Positions 1-12,314 are shown, numbered from the stretch's first letter. The stretch is DNA of 64,000 nucleotides from Thauera sp. (GCA_024235615.1 JACKMB010000008.1:1-64000), one strand, 5' to 3'. Numbers and translations: made by a program. Notes: a model not told the origin generated them from the sequence alone.

Positions 1-385
1 CCTCCTCGATGTCGGCACCGAGGATCTCTGCCATGTTGGCGAGCTCGTTCATGAAGCTGATCTTGGTCGCCAGCATTGACACGGCGAGCACGTATTACAG
101 GTCGGCCGAACCGTCTTCGTCGGGCAGGGTACCGACCGCGATGAACTGCACCTCGGCGTGCTTGACGGCCTCTTCCACGTCGGTGGTGAAGCGCAGCCGG
201 CCTTCGGCGACGTTGCGCTCGACGATGGGCTGCAGGCCGGGTTCCCAGATGGGAATGACGCCGGCCTTGAGCTTGTCGATCTTGCCCTGGTCGACGTCCA
301 TGCAGACCACGGTGTGGCCGACTTCCGCCAGGCAGGCGCCGGTGACGAGGCCGACGTAGCCGGTGGCGAAGGTGGTGAGTTTCAT
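1..385 (-). pseudogene. ugd: Decayed UDP-glucose 6-dehydrogenase remnant (5' part, runs off the window edge)
   Basis: The reading frame opens at the ATG at 385 and matches the N-terminus of UDP-glucose/GDP-mannose dehydrogenases: a Rossmann start ([16 protein letters not shown]), then IPIWEPGL and DEDGSADL. Three defects are visible. The first glycine of the GxGxxG loop is alanine (FATGYVG). A TAA stop at 95-97 replaces the codon after GSADL. Immediately after it the frame runs from YVLAV straight into SMLATKISFMNELANMAE, which in intact enzymes lies about 115 codons further on. So the gene has a nonsense codon plus an in-frame internal deletion and should not yield an active enzyme. UDP-glucuronate supply for polysaccharide is the family role. 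The rest lies beyond the left edge. An assembly error is the alternative. Confidence 0.8.
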
Positions 386-449
386 GGGGGGCTCGCGATA
401 GTGTGGATTGGGGCGGGCGTGGGCGCCCTCGCGCAGTGGGGCTCCACAA

Positions 450-463
450 CACGAGTGCTCGTG
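450..463. promoter_or_regulatory. Short palindrome between divergent polysaccharide genes
   Basis: CACGAG-TG-CTCGTG is a perfect 6-bp inverted repeat in the 195-bp gap between the ugd remnant (leftward) and the O-antigen-ligase-like gene (rightward). It could be a dimeric regulator site. No regulator or matching consensus was recognised, and chance palindromes are common in high-G+C DNA. Confidence 0.25.
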
Positions 464-580
464 GTTGCTGAGCGAAGTATGGTTAGCGTTATCCTGCGAC
501 GGCGTTTGCCATTGCGTGCGTTGGCCGCCGGGATTGTTGGCTAGACTGAAGGCTGGTCGAGCAATGGGCGGGCGGGGAGC

Positions 581-3001
581 ATGGCGGTGGATTCCGGGAA
601 TGCGGGCAGCGTGGCGATGGCGTGGGTGGGCTGGGGACTCCTGGCGCTGCTCGGGGCGCTCGGGCTCACGGTTTTTGTGCTGCGGCACCCGTTCGGCCTG
701 GCCTTCGGAGGGGGGATTGCGATCGCCTTCGTGGCGCTGATGAGCGTACGCCGCGACGCATGGCTGCTGTTCGTGCCGGCGCTGGCGCCGGTGGTGGACC
801 TGGCGGGGTGGTCGGGGGCGATCCATCTGACCGAGAGCGATGCGCTGGTGATGAGCGCGCTGCTGGTGGGCGGGGTCCAGGCGATGACGGTGCCGGGCAC
901 CGTGCGCTCGGTGGGGCGCCGGCGTGGGCGGCCGAGGCCGTGGCGGTTCGGGGTTGTCCAGATCGGCGTGGTGGCCTTGCTTGGGATCAGTTATCTGGTG
1001 TCCACACAGTGGTCGTCGGTGCCGGCGGCCTTGGGCGATGCGGCGCTCTGGATGGGCTACTCGACGCCGCTGAACGGGCCGCGCCTGGCCAAGGGCTTCT
1101 TTTGGGCGGTACTGTTGCTGCCTGTGCTGGCCCAGGCGCTGCGCGAGCGGCCGCAGGCGGCGACGCGCTGGCTGGTGGCGGGGCTGGTGGCGGGGGCCGT
1201 GCTGGTGTCGCTGGCGGCCCTTTGGGAGCGCTGGGCGTTTACCGGTCTGTCGGATTTCGCCAGCGACTACCGTACCACGGCGCTGTTCTGGGAGATGAAC
1301 GTCGGCGGCGCCACGCTGGACGGCTGGCTGGCGCTGACGGCGCCGGTGGCGCTGTGGTGGGTGCTGGGCGAGCGCGATTCGCGCTGGCTGGCGCTCGGCA
1401 TGGCCGTGCTCGCGGTGCTGGCCTATGCGAGTTTCACGACCTTCTCGCGCGGGCTGTACCTGGGGCTGGCGGCGGGGGTGGTGGTGTTGCTGCTGGTGAT
1501 GTTGCGTCGCGGGGTGTGGCGGGTGTCCGGTACGAGCCTGCTGGTGTGGATGGCCTATTCGGCGGTGCTGGCAGGGTGGCTCGCCGGGGTGTTCCAGACC
1601 GGTGGCTATCGCGGCGCGGGGGCGATGCTCGGCTTGGGGCTCGCGGTGTTCGGTGCGGCGCCGGTGCTGGCGCTGGCATCCGCGCGCACGCTGGGCGGCG
1701 CGGCGGTGCTGGCCTTGGCCGGGGCTACGGCAAGCATTGCGGCCATGCTGCTGGTGCCGAAAGGGGTGTATCTGTCGTATGGGTTCAACGCGCTGCTGTT
1801 TGGCGCAGCCTTGTTCGGCCGCTGGCCGGGCGGGCTGGAGCGTCGGGCGGCCGGCGTGGTGGCTGCACTGCTGGGTTGGCTGGCGGCCAATGCGGTGCTG
1901 GTGAGCCAATATTGGGCCGAGTCGGGCGGTCTGCTGCCGGCGGTGGCTTGTGCAGCATGGTTGCTTCTACCCCTGGTCTGGATGTGTCTGCGGCCTGCGC
2001 GATGCTGGCGGCCGACCCCTCATGGCTGGGTTCTGGTGTCCATGTGCCTGGGGGCGATCACTCTGGCGGTGGTGAGCCTGAACACCTATTACGCTGCGAC
2101 GCGGATGGAGAGCGCTGCGGTCGATCTGGAGGGGCGTTTCGCGCATTGGTCCTACTCGGCATCCTTGCCGGCCGGCCAGGACGCGACTTGGCTCGGTGTG
2201 GGCGTGGGCCGTTTCGCCGAGGCGTACTTCTGGCAGGCGCCGGAGGGGGTGTTACCGGGCTCGCATGGCTTGCGATTCGATGCGGGCAGCACCTATCTGA
2301 AGCTGGGCGCGCCGAGGCATGTGTTGGGGTTTGGCGAGTTGTACCGGGTGTCGCAGCGGGTCTCGCCGGGTCTGGTCGCGCCTTTGCAGCTGACGGTACG
2401 TGTACGTGCGCCCGAGGCCGATGCGCGCCTGGCGGTGGAGGTGTGCCGCAAGCATCTGCTTTACGCGGCGGGCTGCACGGCCGGTGGGATCAAGGTGCCG
2501 AAGGGGGCGGTGTGGACGACGCAGCAGCTGTTGCTACGTCCCGCGAAACTGGGCGGGGCGGGGCCGTGGCTTCCGAGGGTGACGGTGTTCTCGATCGCCA
2601 ACGACAGCCGTGCGCTGCTCGAGGTGGATGAGCTGAGCCTGGTCGATGCGAGCGGACGCGAGCTGCTGGACAACGGGGACTTCGCCCGAGGGGCGGATCG
2701 CTGGTTCTTCTCCAGCGACCGCCACCACCTGCCCTGGCATGCCAAGAACCTCTGGCTGCATTATTTCGTCGAGCAGGGCTGGGTGGGACTGGTCGCGTTC
2801 TCGCTGCTGTGCGTAGCGGCGGTTTGGCGCCTGAGCTTCGGTGGTGCGGCAGCGCATCCCTTGGCGCCACCGCTGCTCGCCGGCCTGACCGCCTTCTTCA
2901 TCGTCGGCGCCTTCGACAGCCTGGTCGATGCCCCGCGCCTGGCGGTGCTTGGCTTCCTGGTCCTGTTCACCGCCCTCGGCCTGCGTGCGCGCGAACCCTG
3001 A
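581..3001 (+). CDS. O-antigen ligase/polymerase-like polytopic membrane protein with large periplasmic insert
   Basis: An 806-aa, very hydrophobic protein with roughly a dozen membrane segments. The C-terminal part has the Wzy_C/WaaL signature: a large loop, then [18 protein letters not shown] leading into the last helices, a pattern typical of O-antigen ligases and polymerases that act on undecaprenyl-linked glycans at the periplasmic face. The family usually has about 400-500 aa. Here the excess is largely a soluble segment at about residues 520-720, rich in beta-type sequence and ending [16 protein letters not shown], resembling carbohydrate-binding beta-sandwich folds. It meets the PLP decarboxylase gene tail to tail. 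Ligase versus polymerase cannot be decided from sequence alone. Confidence 0.75.
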   Translation: MAVDSGNAGSVAMAWVGWGLLALLGALGLTVFVLRHPFGLAFGGGIAIAFVALMSVRRDAWLLFVPALAPVVDLAGWSGAIHLTESDALVMSALLVGGVQAMTVPGTVRSVGRRRGRPRPWRFGVVQIGVVALLGISYLVSTQWSSVPAALGDAALWMGYSTPLNGPRLAKGFFWAVLLLPVLAQALRERPQAATRWLVAGLVAGAVLVSLAALWERWAFTGLSDFASDYRTTALFWEMNVGGATLDGWLALTAPVALWWVLGERDSRWLALGMAVLAVLAYASFTTFSRGLYLGLAAGVVVLLLVMLRRGVWRVSGTSLLVWMAYSAVLAGWLAGVFQTGGYRGAGAMLGLGLAVFGAAPVLALASARTLGGAAVLALAGATASIAAMLLVPKGVYLSYGFNALLFGAALFGRWPGGLERRAAGVVAALLGWLAANAVLVSQYWAESGGLLPAVACAAWLLLPLVWMCLRPARCWRPTPHGWVLVSMCLGAITLAVVSLNTYYAATRMESAAVDLEGRFAHWSYSASLPAGQDATWLGVGVGRFAEAYFWQAPEGVLPGSHGLRFDAGSTYLKLGAPRHVLGFGELYRVSQRVSPGLVAPLQLTVRVRAPEADARLAVEVCRKHLLYAAGCTAGGIKVPKGAVWTTQQLLLRPAKLGGAGPWLPRVTVFSIANDSRALLEVDELSLVDASGRELLDNGDFARGADRWFFSSDRHHLPWHAKNLWLHYFVEQGWVGLVAFSLLCVAAVWRLSFGGAAAHPLAPPLLAGLTAFFIVGAFDSLVDAPRLAVLGFLVLFTALGLRAREP

Positions 3002-3010
3002 AGCAGGCGC

Positions 3011-4252
3011 TCACACCAGCACCTCCACCACCCCCGGATGCCCCAGGAAGCGCTGCGGGCTCGCCGTGGCGCCGTAGGCGCCGGACTGGTAGATCGCCAC
3101 CAGGTCGCCGGGCTCGGCGGCGGGCAGGCTCATGCGATCGGCGAGCAGGTCGAGCGGGGTGCATAGCGGGCCGACGACCGAGACGGTCTCCGTCGTGGCG
3201 GCATCCATGCGGTTGGCGATGGCGGCGGGGTAGTTCTTGCGGATGACCTGGCCGAAGTTGCCCGAAGCGGACAGGTGGTGGTGCAGGCCGCCGTCGGTGA
3301 CCAGGTAGGTGAGGCCGCGCGAGACCTTCTTGTCGAGCACGCGGGCGACGTAGAGGCCGGCCTCGCCGACGAAGTAGCGCCCGAGCTCGATGACGATCTC
3401 CGCCTGTGGCAGCGCGGTCTTCGCTTGTTCGACGATATCCGCGAGGTTGGCGCCGATGGGCGCGAGGTCGAGCGGCTGCTCGCCGGGGAAGTAGGGGATG
3501 CCGAAGCCGCCGCCGAGGTTGAGGAAGCGGACCGGCGAGGGCGCGTGTTCCGCCAGGCGGCAGGCGAGCGCGAAGCTCTTCTGCTGGGCCTCGACGATGG
3601 ATTCGGGCTTGAGGTTCTGCGAGCCGGCGAAGAGGTGGAAGCCCTCGAACGCCAGCCCGGCGCGGCCGATCGCCGCCAGCAGCTCGGGTACCTGCTCGGC
3701 ATCGACGCCGAACTGCTTGGGTCCGCCGCCCATCTTCATGCCCGAGGACTTGAGCTCGAAGTCGGGATTGACGCGTACCGCCACCCGCGCCGGCAGCCCG
3801 AGCGCCTGCTGTGCCGCGGCCAGGATCGGCACCTCGCGGAAGGACTCGACGTTGACCAGGATGCCGGCGGCCACCGCCTGGTGCAGCTCGGCCTCGGTCT
3901 TGCCGGGGCCGGCGAAGCTGATCTCCTGCGGATCGGCGCCGGCGTCGAGCGCGACCAGCAGCTCGCCCGCCGAGGCCACGTCGATGCCGTCGACGAGGCG
4001 TGCCATGTGGCAGACCAGCGCCGGCATCGGGTTGGCCTTCATCGCGTAGTGAAGCTTGACCGCGGCGGGCAGGGCCGCGCGCAGCTGTGTCACACGGGCG
4101 TCGAGCAGGCTGCGGTCGTAGGCGTAGAAGGGGGTGCGGCCGACCCGCGCGGCGATGCGGCTGATCGGCTGCCCGTTTACAAGCAACTCGCCGCCGGCGC
4201 TGCGGAACTGCGACATCGGGGTGTGGGTGGGGGCTGGGCGGGGTTCGGTCAT
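3011..4252 (-). CDS. PLP-dependent decarboxylase, exosortase-A-associated type
   Basis: A 413-aa fold-type III PLP enzyme of the diaminopimelate/ornithine decarboxylase family. Visible motifs are TPFYAYDRSLL near the N-terminus, KLHYAMKANPMPALV (the K-A-N-P segment holds the PLP lysine), a glycine-rich LNLGGGFGIPYF and the C-terminal YQSGAYGATASPQ. Overall resemblance is to the decarboxylases found in exosortase A/PEP-CTERM polysaccharide loci. I chose the ATG at 4252 because the upstream in-frame extension is low-complexity; MSQFRSAGGELL at 4216 is an alternative. It is last in the leftward group of acyl ligase, beta-helix protein and Asn-synthetase-like gene, so a role in making an amine for polymer modification is plausible. 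The substrate is unknown. Confidence 0.82.
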   Translation of the reverse strand: MTEPRPAPTHTPMSQFRSAGGELLVNGQPISRIAARVGRTPFYAYDRSLLDARVTQLRAALPAAVKLHYAMKANPMPALVCHMARLVDGIDVASAGELLVALDAGADPQEISFAGPGKTEAELHQAVAAGILVNVESFREVPILAAAQQALGLPARVAVRVNPDFELKSSGMKMGGGPKQFGVDAEQVPELLAAIGRAGLAFEGFHLFAGSQNLKPESIVEAQQKSFALACRLAEHAPSPVRFLNLGGGFGIPYFPGEQPLDLAPIGANLADIVEQAKTALPQAEIVIELGRYFVGEAGLYVARVLDKKVSRGLTYLVTDGGLHHHLSASGNFGQVIRKNYPAAIANRMDAATTETVSVVGPLCTPLDLLADRMSLPAAEPGDLVAIYQSGAYGATASPQRFLGHPGVVEVLV

Positions 4253-4385
4253 GGTGGATTCGGGTGTTCGTGATCGAAGCGGAAGGGACGAGCTCAGGCC
4301 ACCCGCCGGCGTATGCGGCATCCCGCCGGCCGGCGCTGGTCGCAGGTCACCCTCTTGGGCGAGCCTGGGGCGGCACAAGGACGGA

Positions 4386-6203
4386 TCAGTCGATGCTGAT
4401 TCCATCACAGTGCGCGCGCATCCAGAACTCCATCATCATCAGGATCCACACCATCTCGCCGTAGTAGCCGGGGTGCGCGGGGAGGTGGACCGAGAGCAGC
4501 TCGTCGATGAAGCCCGGGCGCACGATGCCGCGCTGGCGGAAGCTGCCGAGCGCGTCGGCGGCGAGCGCCTTCAGGCCGGCGTGCTGGCAGGCCCACACGC
4601 CGAAGGGCAGGCCGAAGCCGTGCTTCTTCTTGGCGATGATCTCGTCGGGCAGGAAGCCGCGCAGCGCCTCCTTGAAGAACCAGCGCAGGGTCAGGCGCTT
4701 GAGCTTCCACTCCGGTGGCAGCGTGGTGGAGAAGTCGGTGAGCTCGTCCGACAGCAGCGGGAAGGCCACCTCGACGCCGGCGAGGCCGGTGGTGCCGATG
4801 ACCTTGGGCAGGTCGTTGTCGGCGAGGGTGTACTTCCAGTCGTAGTTGAGCATCAGGTTGATGTGCGAGCGCGCGTTGGTCGCGTGCCACACCTCGCGCT
4901 GCTCGACGTTCGGGCGGCCGGTGTCGACGCGGGCGAGGAAATCGGGCTCGAACACCGAGTCCATGCCAAGGCGCACCAGCATGTTGTACATGTGGATGCG
5001 GTCGGGCATGGGCACGCGCGCCTGCTCGACGTAGCTCTGGCCCTTGCGCGTGACCGGGATGCGCTCCATGCCGGGCAGCGCCAGCGCGGGCTCGAGCAGG
5101 CCGCGGCGCAGCGCGCCGGGCACGCTGTCGTACCAGCCGAACACGCGCTGCTTGGCGTAGCGGCTGTTGCCGCCGAAGAGCTCGTCGCCGCCGTCGCCGG
5201 CGAGGATGCGCTCGACGCCGTCCTCGCGTGCCCGCGTGGCGCAGATCCAGCCCGGCAGCGCCGAGGAGTTGCCGAAGGGCTGGTCGTAGTGGGTGGCGAC
5301 CTTGGGGATGCCGTCGACCAGGTCGGCGGGGGTGACGTAGTACTCGCGATGATCGGCGCCGAAGCGCTTTGCGGCGAGGCGGGCGTACTCCATCTCGTCG
5401 TAGCCGCTGGCGTCGAAGCCGATGGAGAAGGCGCGCGCCGGCTGGCCGAGCACCTTGCACAGCATGCCGGTGACGGTCGAGCTGTCGGTGCCGCCGGAGA
5501 GGAAGCAGCCCACGCTGGCGCCCTCGGCCTCGCGGCGCACGCCGTCCTCGACGATCTGCAGGAAGCGCGCCTTCGACTGCTCGAGCTCGGGCGCGCCGTG
5601 CTCGTCGAACTGCGGGATCCACCAGCGCCGGCATTCGGCCTGCCCGCCGCGCCACTTCAGCAGGTGGCCGTGGGGCAGGCGGATGACGCCCTCGAAGATG
5701 GTCGTCGGCGCCGGGATCATGTGGAAGAAGAGGTACTCGAATACCGCCTGCGGGGCGACCCTGCGCTCGACGCCGGGGACGGTGTCGGCGCGGTCCGAGA
5801 AGTGCAGCCGGCCGTCGCGCGCGGCATAGCAGATCGGCCAGGTGCCGAAGCGGTCGGTGGCGAGCAGCGCCTCGCGCCCGTCGTCGGCCACCATCACCAC
5901 GCAGAAGCGCCCGGCGGCCTGGTGCACCGCGTCGTCGCCGAAACGCGCGAAGGCCTGTGCCCAGGCAGCCGCCGCGCCCTGGCGGGTGCAGGCCTGCTGC
6001 AGCGCTGCGTCGCGGAAGCGCGGCCGCCCGAGCGCGAGGCACACCCTGCCGCCTTCCTGGTAGGTGGCGACGTCGGCCGGATAGGCCAGCGCGCCGGCGG
6101 CGAACTGCAGGCGCGCGAGCTGGCCGGGCAGGCTGGCTGCCGCATCCGGCGTACCGAGAACACCACTGAATCTTTCGCGCACGTTTCCTCCCGCGGCCGT
6201 CAT
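4386..6203 (-). CDS. Asparagine-synthetase-like enzyme lacking the glutaminase cysteine
   Basis: 605 aa. The C-terminal two thirds are an ATP-pyrophosphatase synthetase domain with the PP-loop GCFLSGGTDSSTVTGML, AFSIGFDASGYDEMEYA and ILAGDGGDELFGGNSRY, as in AsnB-type amidotransferases. The N-terminal roughly 200 residues have the shape of the Ntn glutaminase domain (ALLATDRFGTWPICYA, FEYLFFHMIPAPTTIFEGV), but the protein begins MTAAGGNVRERF and has no Met-Cys-Gly start. The catalytic N-terminal cysteine is therefore absent and glutamine should not be the nitrogen donor. It sits 134 nt upstream of the PLP decarboxylase. An amine made by a partner enzyme, or free ammonia, may be the acceptor (inference). 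Annotation as plain asparagine synthase would be misleading. Confidence 0.85.
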   Translation of the reverse strand: MTAAGGNVRERFSGVLGTPDAAASLPGQLARLQFAAGALAYPADVATYQEGGRVCLALGRPRFRDAALQQACTRQGAAAAWAQAFARFGDDAVHQAAGRFCVVMVADDGREALLATDRFGTWPICYAARDGRLHFSDRADTVPGVERRVAPQAVFEYLFFHMIPAPTTIFEGVIRLPHGHLLKWRGGQAECRRWWIPQFDEHGAPELEQSKARFLQIVEDGVRREAEGASVGCFLSGGTDSSTVTGMLCKVLGQPARAFSIGFDASGYDEMEYARLAAKRFGADHREYYVTPADLVDGIPKVATHYDQPFGNSSALPGWICATRAREDGVERILAGDGGDELFGGNSRYAKQRVFGWYDSVPGALRRGLLEPALALPGMERIPVTRKGQSYVEQARVPMPDRIHMYNMLVRLGMDSVFEPDFLARVDTGRPNVEQREVWHATNARSHINLMLNYDWKYTLADNDLPKVIGTTGLAGVEVAFPLLSDELTDFSTTLPPEWKLKRLTLRWFFKEALRGFLPDEIIAKKKHGFGLPFGVWACQHAGLKALAADALGSFRQRGIVRPGFIDELLSVHLPAHPGYYGEMVWILMMMEFWMRAHCDGISID

Positions 6204-6280
6204 GACGGGCCGTATTCGCTTCGACGGCCGCGATGATGCCCCATGCGGCAGGGATTGTCAGTGAACTGTGACCGCTCGGC

Positions 6281-7477
6281 TCACTGTCCGCTCTGCAGCG
6301 CGCCGGGCAGCCATTGCGCGGGCGGCTTGATCGGCCGGGTGCCGATCGGCAGCGCGAACTCGGCCTCGGGCTGCAAGGACACGCCGCGCGCGCTGCCTGC
6401 AGGCGAGGTGAGGCGCCGCAGCAGGGAGGCGCCGAGCGGGCGGAAGTCGAGGGTGTCCGGATCTTCCAGCCCCCCCGGGGGCAGGGGCAGGTTGCCCCGG
6501 TAGTCGCCGGCGTTGGCCAGCGTCAGGCTGCCCAGGCCGACACTGAGGTTGTTGATGCCGACGACTGCGGTGTTCTCGGGCAGGCGGTCGGGCCAGGTGC
6601 GCAGGAACAGCGTGCCGGTGTGGCGGTCGCTGAGCAGGGTGTTGTGGGCGAGGTAGAGCGCGCTCTCGGGCCAGGCGTTCCTTTCGGCACCGTAGGCCAC
6701 CACCGTCGGGTTCTGCGTAGCGGCGGATTGGCCGATGATGTTGCCGACCACGAAGGCAAGCCCGCCGTTGGGTAGGTCGATCTCGTACGAGGCCTCGCCC
6801 TGCGGTCCGTCGTAGAGCAGGTTGTAGCGGATGTCGTTGTAGCGCGCGCGCGACTTGAGCAGGTGGCCGCGGTAGCCCTGGTGGAAGCGGCTGCCGTTGA
6901 TCTCGAAGCGCGCGATGCGGCCGACGTAGAGCAGATGCGGCAACGATTGTTCCTGTCGGGGGGCCTGTGCGAACAGGCTGTCGCGGATCACGAGCTCGGC
7001 GTCGTCGAAGTTGGCGGTAAGGATGCCATTCTGGTTGTCGATGAAGACGCTGTTGAGGACTTCCAGCCGGCCACGCTCGAAGCGGATGCCGGCACCGTTG
7101 TCGTCGGCGGCCCGTGCGCCGCGGAACTCGATGTTGTCGATGAGGAAGTCGCCGTTGCGGATCACCCAGATCGCCTTGCCCTCGGCGATCTTGCCATCGG
7201 CGATCAGCACCGGGCGTTCGCCGACGCCGCGGATGAGCAGCTTCTTCTGGCGCCAGGTGGTGACGTCACCGCGGTATTCGCCGGGGAGGATCTCGACGAT
7301 GTCGCCATCCTTTGCCATCTTGGCGGCATCGGCGATGCGGTTGAAGCGCTCGCCGGGGCCGACGCGCAGGATCTCGGCTTGGGTGGCCGGAACGGCGAGG
7401 GCGACGACGATCGCGGCAAGGTGCCGTGCTGTCCGGCTGGCCCTCGTGCAGTAACGAACTGCTGAAGTTGCGGACAC
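6281..7477 (-). CDS. Secreted right-handed beta-helix protein
   Basis: 398 aa from a GTG start. A signal peptide ([15 protein letters not shown], cleavage before EILRVG) is followed by repeating short beta-strand units such as [50 protein letters not shown] and [15 protein letters not shown]. This is the ladder seen in parallel beta-helix polysaccharide lyases and epimerases. The GTG at 7477 is preferred because GGGAG lies 5 nt upstream; GTG codons at 7489 and 7537 are alternatives, the last just after the stop of the acyl ligase. It is probably periplasmic or exported and acts on or binds the locus polysaccharide. No catalytic residues could be assigned. Confidence 0.72.
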   Translation of the reverse strand: MSATSAVRYCTRASRTARHLAAIVVALAVPATQAEILRVGPGERFNRIADAAKMAKDGDIVEILPGEYRGDVTTWRQKKLLIRGVGERPVLIADGKIAEGKAIWVIRNGDFLIDNIEFRGARAADDNGAGIRFERGRLEVLNSVFIDNQNGILTANFDDAELVIRDSLFAQAPRQEQSLPHLLYVGRIARFEINGSRFHQGYRGHLLKSRARYNDIRYNLLYDGPQGEASYEIDLPNGGLAFVVGNIIGQSAATQNPTVVAYGAERNAWPESALYLAHNTLLSDRHTGTLFLRTWPDRLPENTAVVGINNLSVGLGSLTLANAGDYRGNLPLPPGGLEDPDTLDFRPLGASLLRRLTSPAGSARGVSLQPEAEFALPIGTRPIKPPAQWLPGALQSGQ

Positions 7478-7538
7478 GCCAGCTCCCACCGGGCCGGGAG
7501 TGCCTGGTGAGGGGACGGGCTTGTCCGCGAGCTCCACC

Positions 7539-9125
7539 TCAGTCTCCCACTTCGCTCGCCAGCGTCTTGCGGTCGATCTTGCCGTTGGGGTTGCGCGGCA
7601 GCGGCCCTTCGCGCACCTCGATGCGGCCGGGCACCATGTAGGCCGGCATGCGCGCGCGGCACTCGGCGAGCAGCGCGGCGGTGTCGAGCGTGCCGCCGGC
7701 GGGCGCGGTGGCGATGACGACGATGCTCTGACCGAGGGTGTCGTGCGCCACGCCAAACGCCGCGCACTCGCCGACCAGGCGGGTGGCGTAGAGAATCTCT
7801 TCCACCTCGGTGGGGCTGACGCGGTAGCCCGAGGTCTTGATCATCTCGTCGCGGCGGCCGATGAAGTAGAGGTAGCCCTCCTCGTCGCGACGCACGGTGT
7901 CGCCCGAGAACACCGCGATCTCGGGCAGCACCAGCCCGCTCTGGCGGCCCGGCGCCCTGGCGGGCAGGGGCTTGAAGCGCTCGGCGGTCTTCTCCGGGTC
8001 GTTCCAGTAGCCCATGGCGACCAGCGCGCCGCGCTGCACGAGCTCGCCCGGTTCGTTGGGCGCGCATTCGCTGCCGTCCTCGCGCAGCACCATGATCTCG
8101 GCGTTGGGGATGGCCTTGCCGATGGAGTCGGGGCGCACGTCGGCCTGCTCGGGCGGCAGGAAGGTGGCGCGGAAGGCTTCGGTGAGGCCGTACATCAGGA
8201 AGGGCCGGGTCTTGGGCAGCATGCCGCGCAGCGTGGTGAGCGTCTCCAGCGGCATGCGCCCGCCGGTGTTGGCGATGTAGCGCAGGTGCTCGGTGACGGT
8301 TTCGGGCCACTGCAGCTGCGAGAGCTGGATCCACAGCGGCGGCACCGCGGTGAGGCCGGTGACCTTCTCCTTTTCCACGGCCTTCAGCACGTCGCGCGGC
8401 AGCAGGTAGTTGAGCAGCACCACGCGCGCGCCGGAGTGGAAGGCGGTGCTGAGCTGCGAGAAGCCGGCGTCGAAGGACAGCGGCAGGGCAGCGAGCAGGG
8501 TGTCGCCGGGGTGGTTGCCGAGGTACTGGGCGACGCTCTTGCCGCCGGCCACCATGTTGCGATGCGACAGCACCACCCCCTTCGGCCGCCCGGTGCTGCC
8601 GGACGTATACAGGATGGCGGCCATGTCGGTGTCGATGATGCGGTGGCCGGCTGCAGGCGGCGCGGCGCACAGCTCGTCCCAGCGCAGCACACTGGCGCCG
8701 GGCAGTTCGGGCAGGGTCTCGACCTTGCCGGTGAGCACGACGTGGCGCAGGTCGTGGCACTGCGCCAGGGTGTCGCGCAGGGCGGAGAAACGCTCGGGCG
8801 AGGTCACGAGCACGCGTACGTTGCAGTCCTGCAGGATGTAGCCGACCTGCTCGGGCTTGAGGATGGGATTCACCGGCACGAACACGCCGCCCGCTGCGCT
8901 GGCGCCGAAGAAGGCCGTGACCGTCTCGGGGCGCTTGTCGAGGTAGATCCCGACGCGTTCGCCGCGCTCCAGCCCGAGGGCGAGCAGTCCGGCGGCGAAC
9001 GCGGACAGCGCGGCATCAAGCTCGGCATAGCTTTGCGTGGCGCCGCCGAAGCTCAGCGCGGGGGCCTGGGGTGCGCGTGCGGCGGAGGCGGTGATCAGGT
9101 GGTGCAGCAGCGTGGTGTGGTTCAT
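7539..9125 (-). CDS. AMP-dependent acyl-CoA/acyl-ACP ligase, exosortase-A-associated type
   Basis: 528 aa, a full-length ANL-superfamily adenylating enzyme. Visible motifs: the P-loop-like [16 protein letters not shown] (A3), [12 protein letters not shown] (A5), [20 protein letters not shown] (A7/A8) and the C-terminal lysine motif [11 protein letters not shown] (A10). The ATG at 9125 starts a typical [12 protein letters not shown]-terminus. It is the first gene of the leftward cassette with beta-helix protein, Asn-synthetase-like enzyme and PLP decarboxylase. This ligase-plus-decarboxylase pairing is characteristic of exosortase A loci, although no exosortase or acyl carrier protein is in view. 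The substrate acid is unknown. Confidence 0.85.
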   Translation of the reverse strand: MNHTTLLHHLITASAARAPQAPALSFGGATQSYAELDAALSAFAAGLLALGLERGERVGIYLDKRPETVTAFFGASAAGGVFVPVNPILKPEQVGYILQDCNVRVLVTSPERFSALRDTLAQCHDLRHVVLTGKVETLPELPGASVLRWDELCAAPPAAGHRIIDTDMAAILYTSGSTGRPKGVVLSHRNMVAGGKSVAQYLGNHPGDTLLAALPLSFDAGFSQLSTAFHSGARVVLLNYLLPRDVLKAVEKEKVTGLTAVPPLWIQLSQLQWPETVTEHLRYIANTGGRMPLETLTTLRGMLPKTRPFLMYGLTEAFRATFLPPEQADVRPDSIGKAIPNAEIMVLREDGSECAPNEPGELVQRGALVAMGYWNDPEKTAERFKPLPARAPGRQSGLVLPEIAVFSGDTVRRDEEGYLYFIGRRDEMIKTSGYRVSPTEVEEILYATRLVGECAAFGVAHDTLGQSIVVIATAPAGGTLDTAALLAECRARMPAYMVPGRIEVREGPLPRNPNGKIDRKTLASEVGD

Positions 9126-9246
9126 GGCGTCCGGTGGCGATGCTGGAGAGGCGCGCGGGGCGCGGGGTTTGCGGATCGCGCCAAGGTTAGCGCCCCTGCA
9201 TGGGGGCCACAACGGCAAGGCGTCACGGGCAGATGCGCGTTGCGGG

Positions 9247-9277
9247 TTGACCTTCCAATGTTGGCAAGGTTTACAGT
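9247..9277 (+). promoter_or_regulatory. CueR-type (MerR family) copper-responsive promoter of copA
   Basis: TTGACC (9247-9252) and TACAGT (9272-9277) are separated by 19 bp, the overlong spacer typical of MerR-family promoters. Within it lies the dyad ACCTTCC-N7-GCAAGGT (9250-9270), close to the CueR consensus. The predicted transcript starts about 30 nt before the copA start codon. cueR lies directly downstream of copA. Confidence 0.85.
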
Positions 9278-9314
9278 GCGAGGCATTCATCGCATTTTTG
9301 AACGGATGTTCGCC

Positions 9315-11843
<2,529 letters not shown>

Positions 11844-11860
11844 GGGAGGGCGAGCCCATG

Positions 11861-12259
11861 ATGAACATCGGCAAGGCCGCCGCCGCCTCGGGCGTGTCGG
11901 CGAAGATGATCCGCTACTACGAGTCGATCGGCCTGTTGCCGGCGGCGCGGCGCACGGACTCGGGCTACCGCTTCTACACCGACGAGGACGTGCATGTGCT
12001 GCGCTTCGTCCGCCGCGCGCGCGACCTCGGCTTCGCGGTTGCGGACATCGGCGAGCTGCTCGCGCTGTGGCACGACCAGGGGCGGGCGAGCGCCGACGTC
12101 AAGCGCATCGCGCTCGGGCACGTCGCCGCGCTCGAGCGCAAGATCGCCGAGCTGCAGGGGATGGTGGATACGCTGCGCATGCTCGCGGCGCACTGCCATG
12201 GCGACGCGCGCCCGGACTGCCCCATCCTCACCGACCTGGACGCGGGCGGCGGGCGCTGA
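11861..12259 (+). CDS. cueR: Copper-responsive MerR-family regulator CueR
   Basis: 132 aa. An N-terminal winged-helix MerR domain (MIRYYESIGLLPAARR, SGYRFYTDEDV) is followed by a dimerisation helix and a C-terminal metal loop CHGDARPDCPIL. With the start at the second of two adjacent ATGs (MNIGKAA) the cysteines fall at 112 and 120, the positions of the Cu(I) ligands in E. coli CueR; this supports that start over 11858. It activates copA through the 19-bp-spacer promoter at 9247, and sits in the same transcript, giving positive autoregulation. A GGGAGG Shine-Dalgarno precedes it. Confidence 0.93.
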   Translation: MNIGKAAAASGVSAKMIRYYESIGLLPAARRTDSGYRFYTDEDVHVLRFVRRARDLGFAVADIGELLALWHDQGRASADVKRIALGHVAALERKIAELQGMVDTLRMLAAHCHGDARPDCPILTDLDAGGGR

Positions 12260-12314
12260 ACGGCGGCGCGGCGGGTTACCATCGCACCCCATCCCACCGA
12301 TAGAAGTGCCCTGA

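Noticed and set aside
1-385. Insertion sequence as the cause of the ugd damage
   Set aside because: No transposase fragment, inverted repeat or target duplication is visible. The deletion is clean and in frame.
386-1909. Leftward frame joined upstream of the ugd remnant
   Set aside because: It is Arg/Gln/His-rich shadow sequence opposite the O-antigen-ligase-like gene. The ugd homology begins exactly at the ATG at 385.
7500-9314. Rightward extension of the copA frame by about 600 codons
   Set aside because: The extension is antisense to the acyl ligase and has no domain. copA starts at 9315 downstream of its own promoter.
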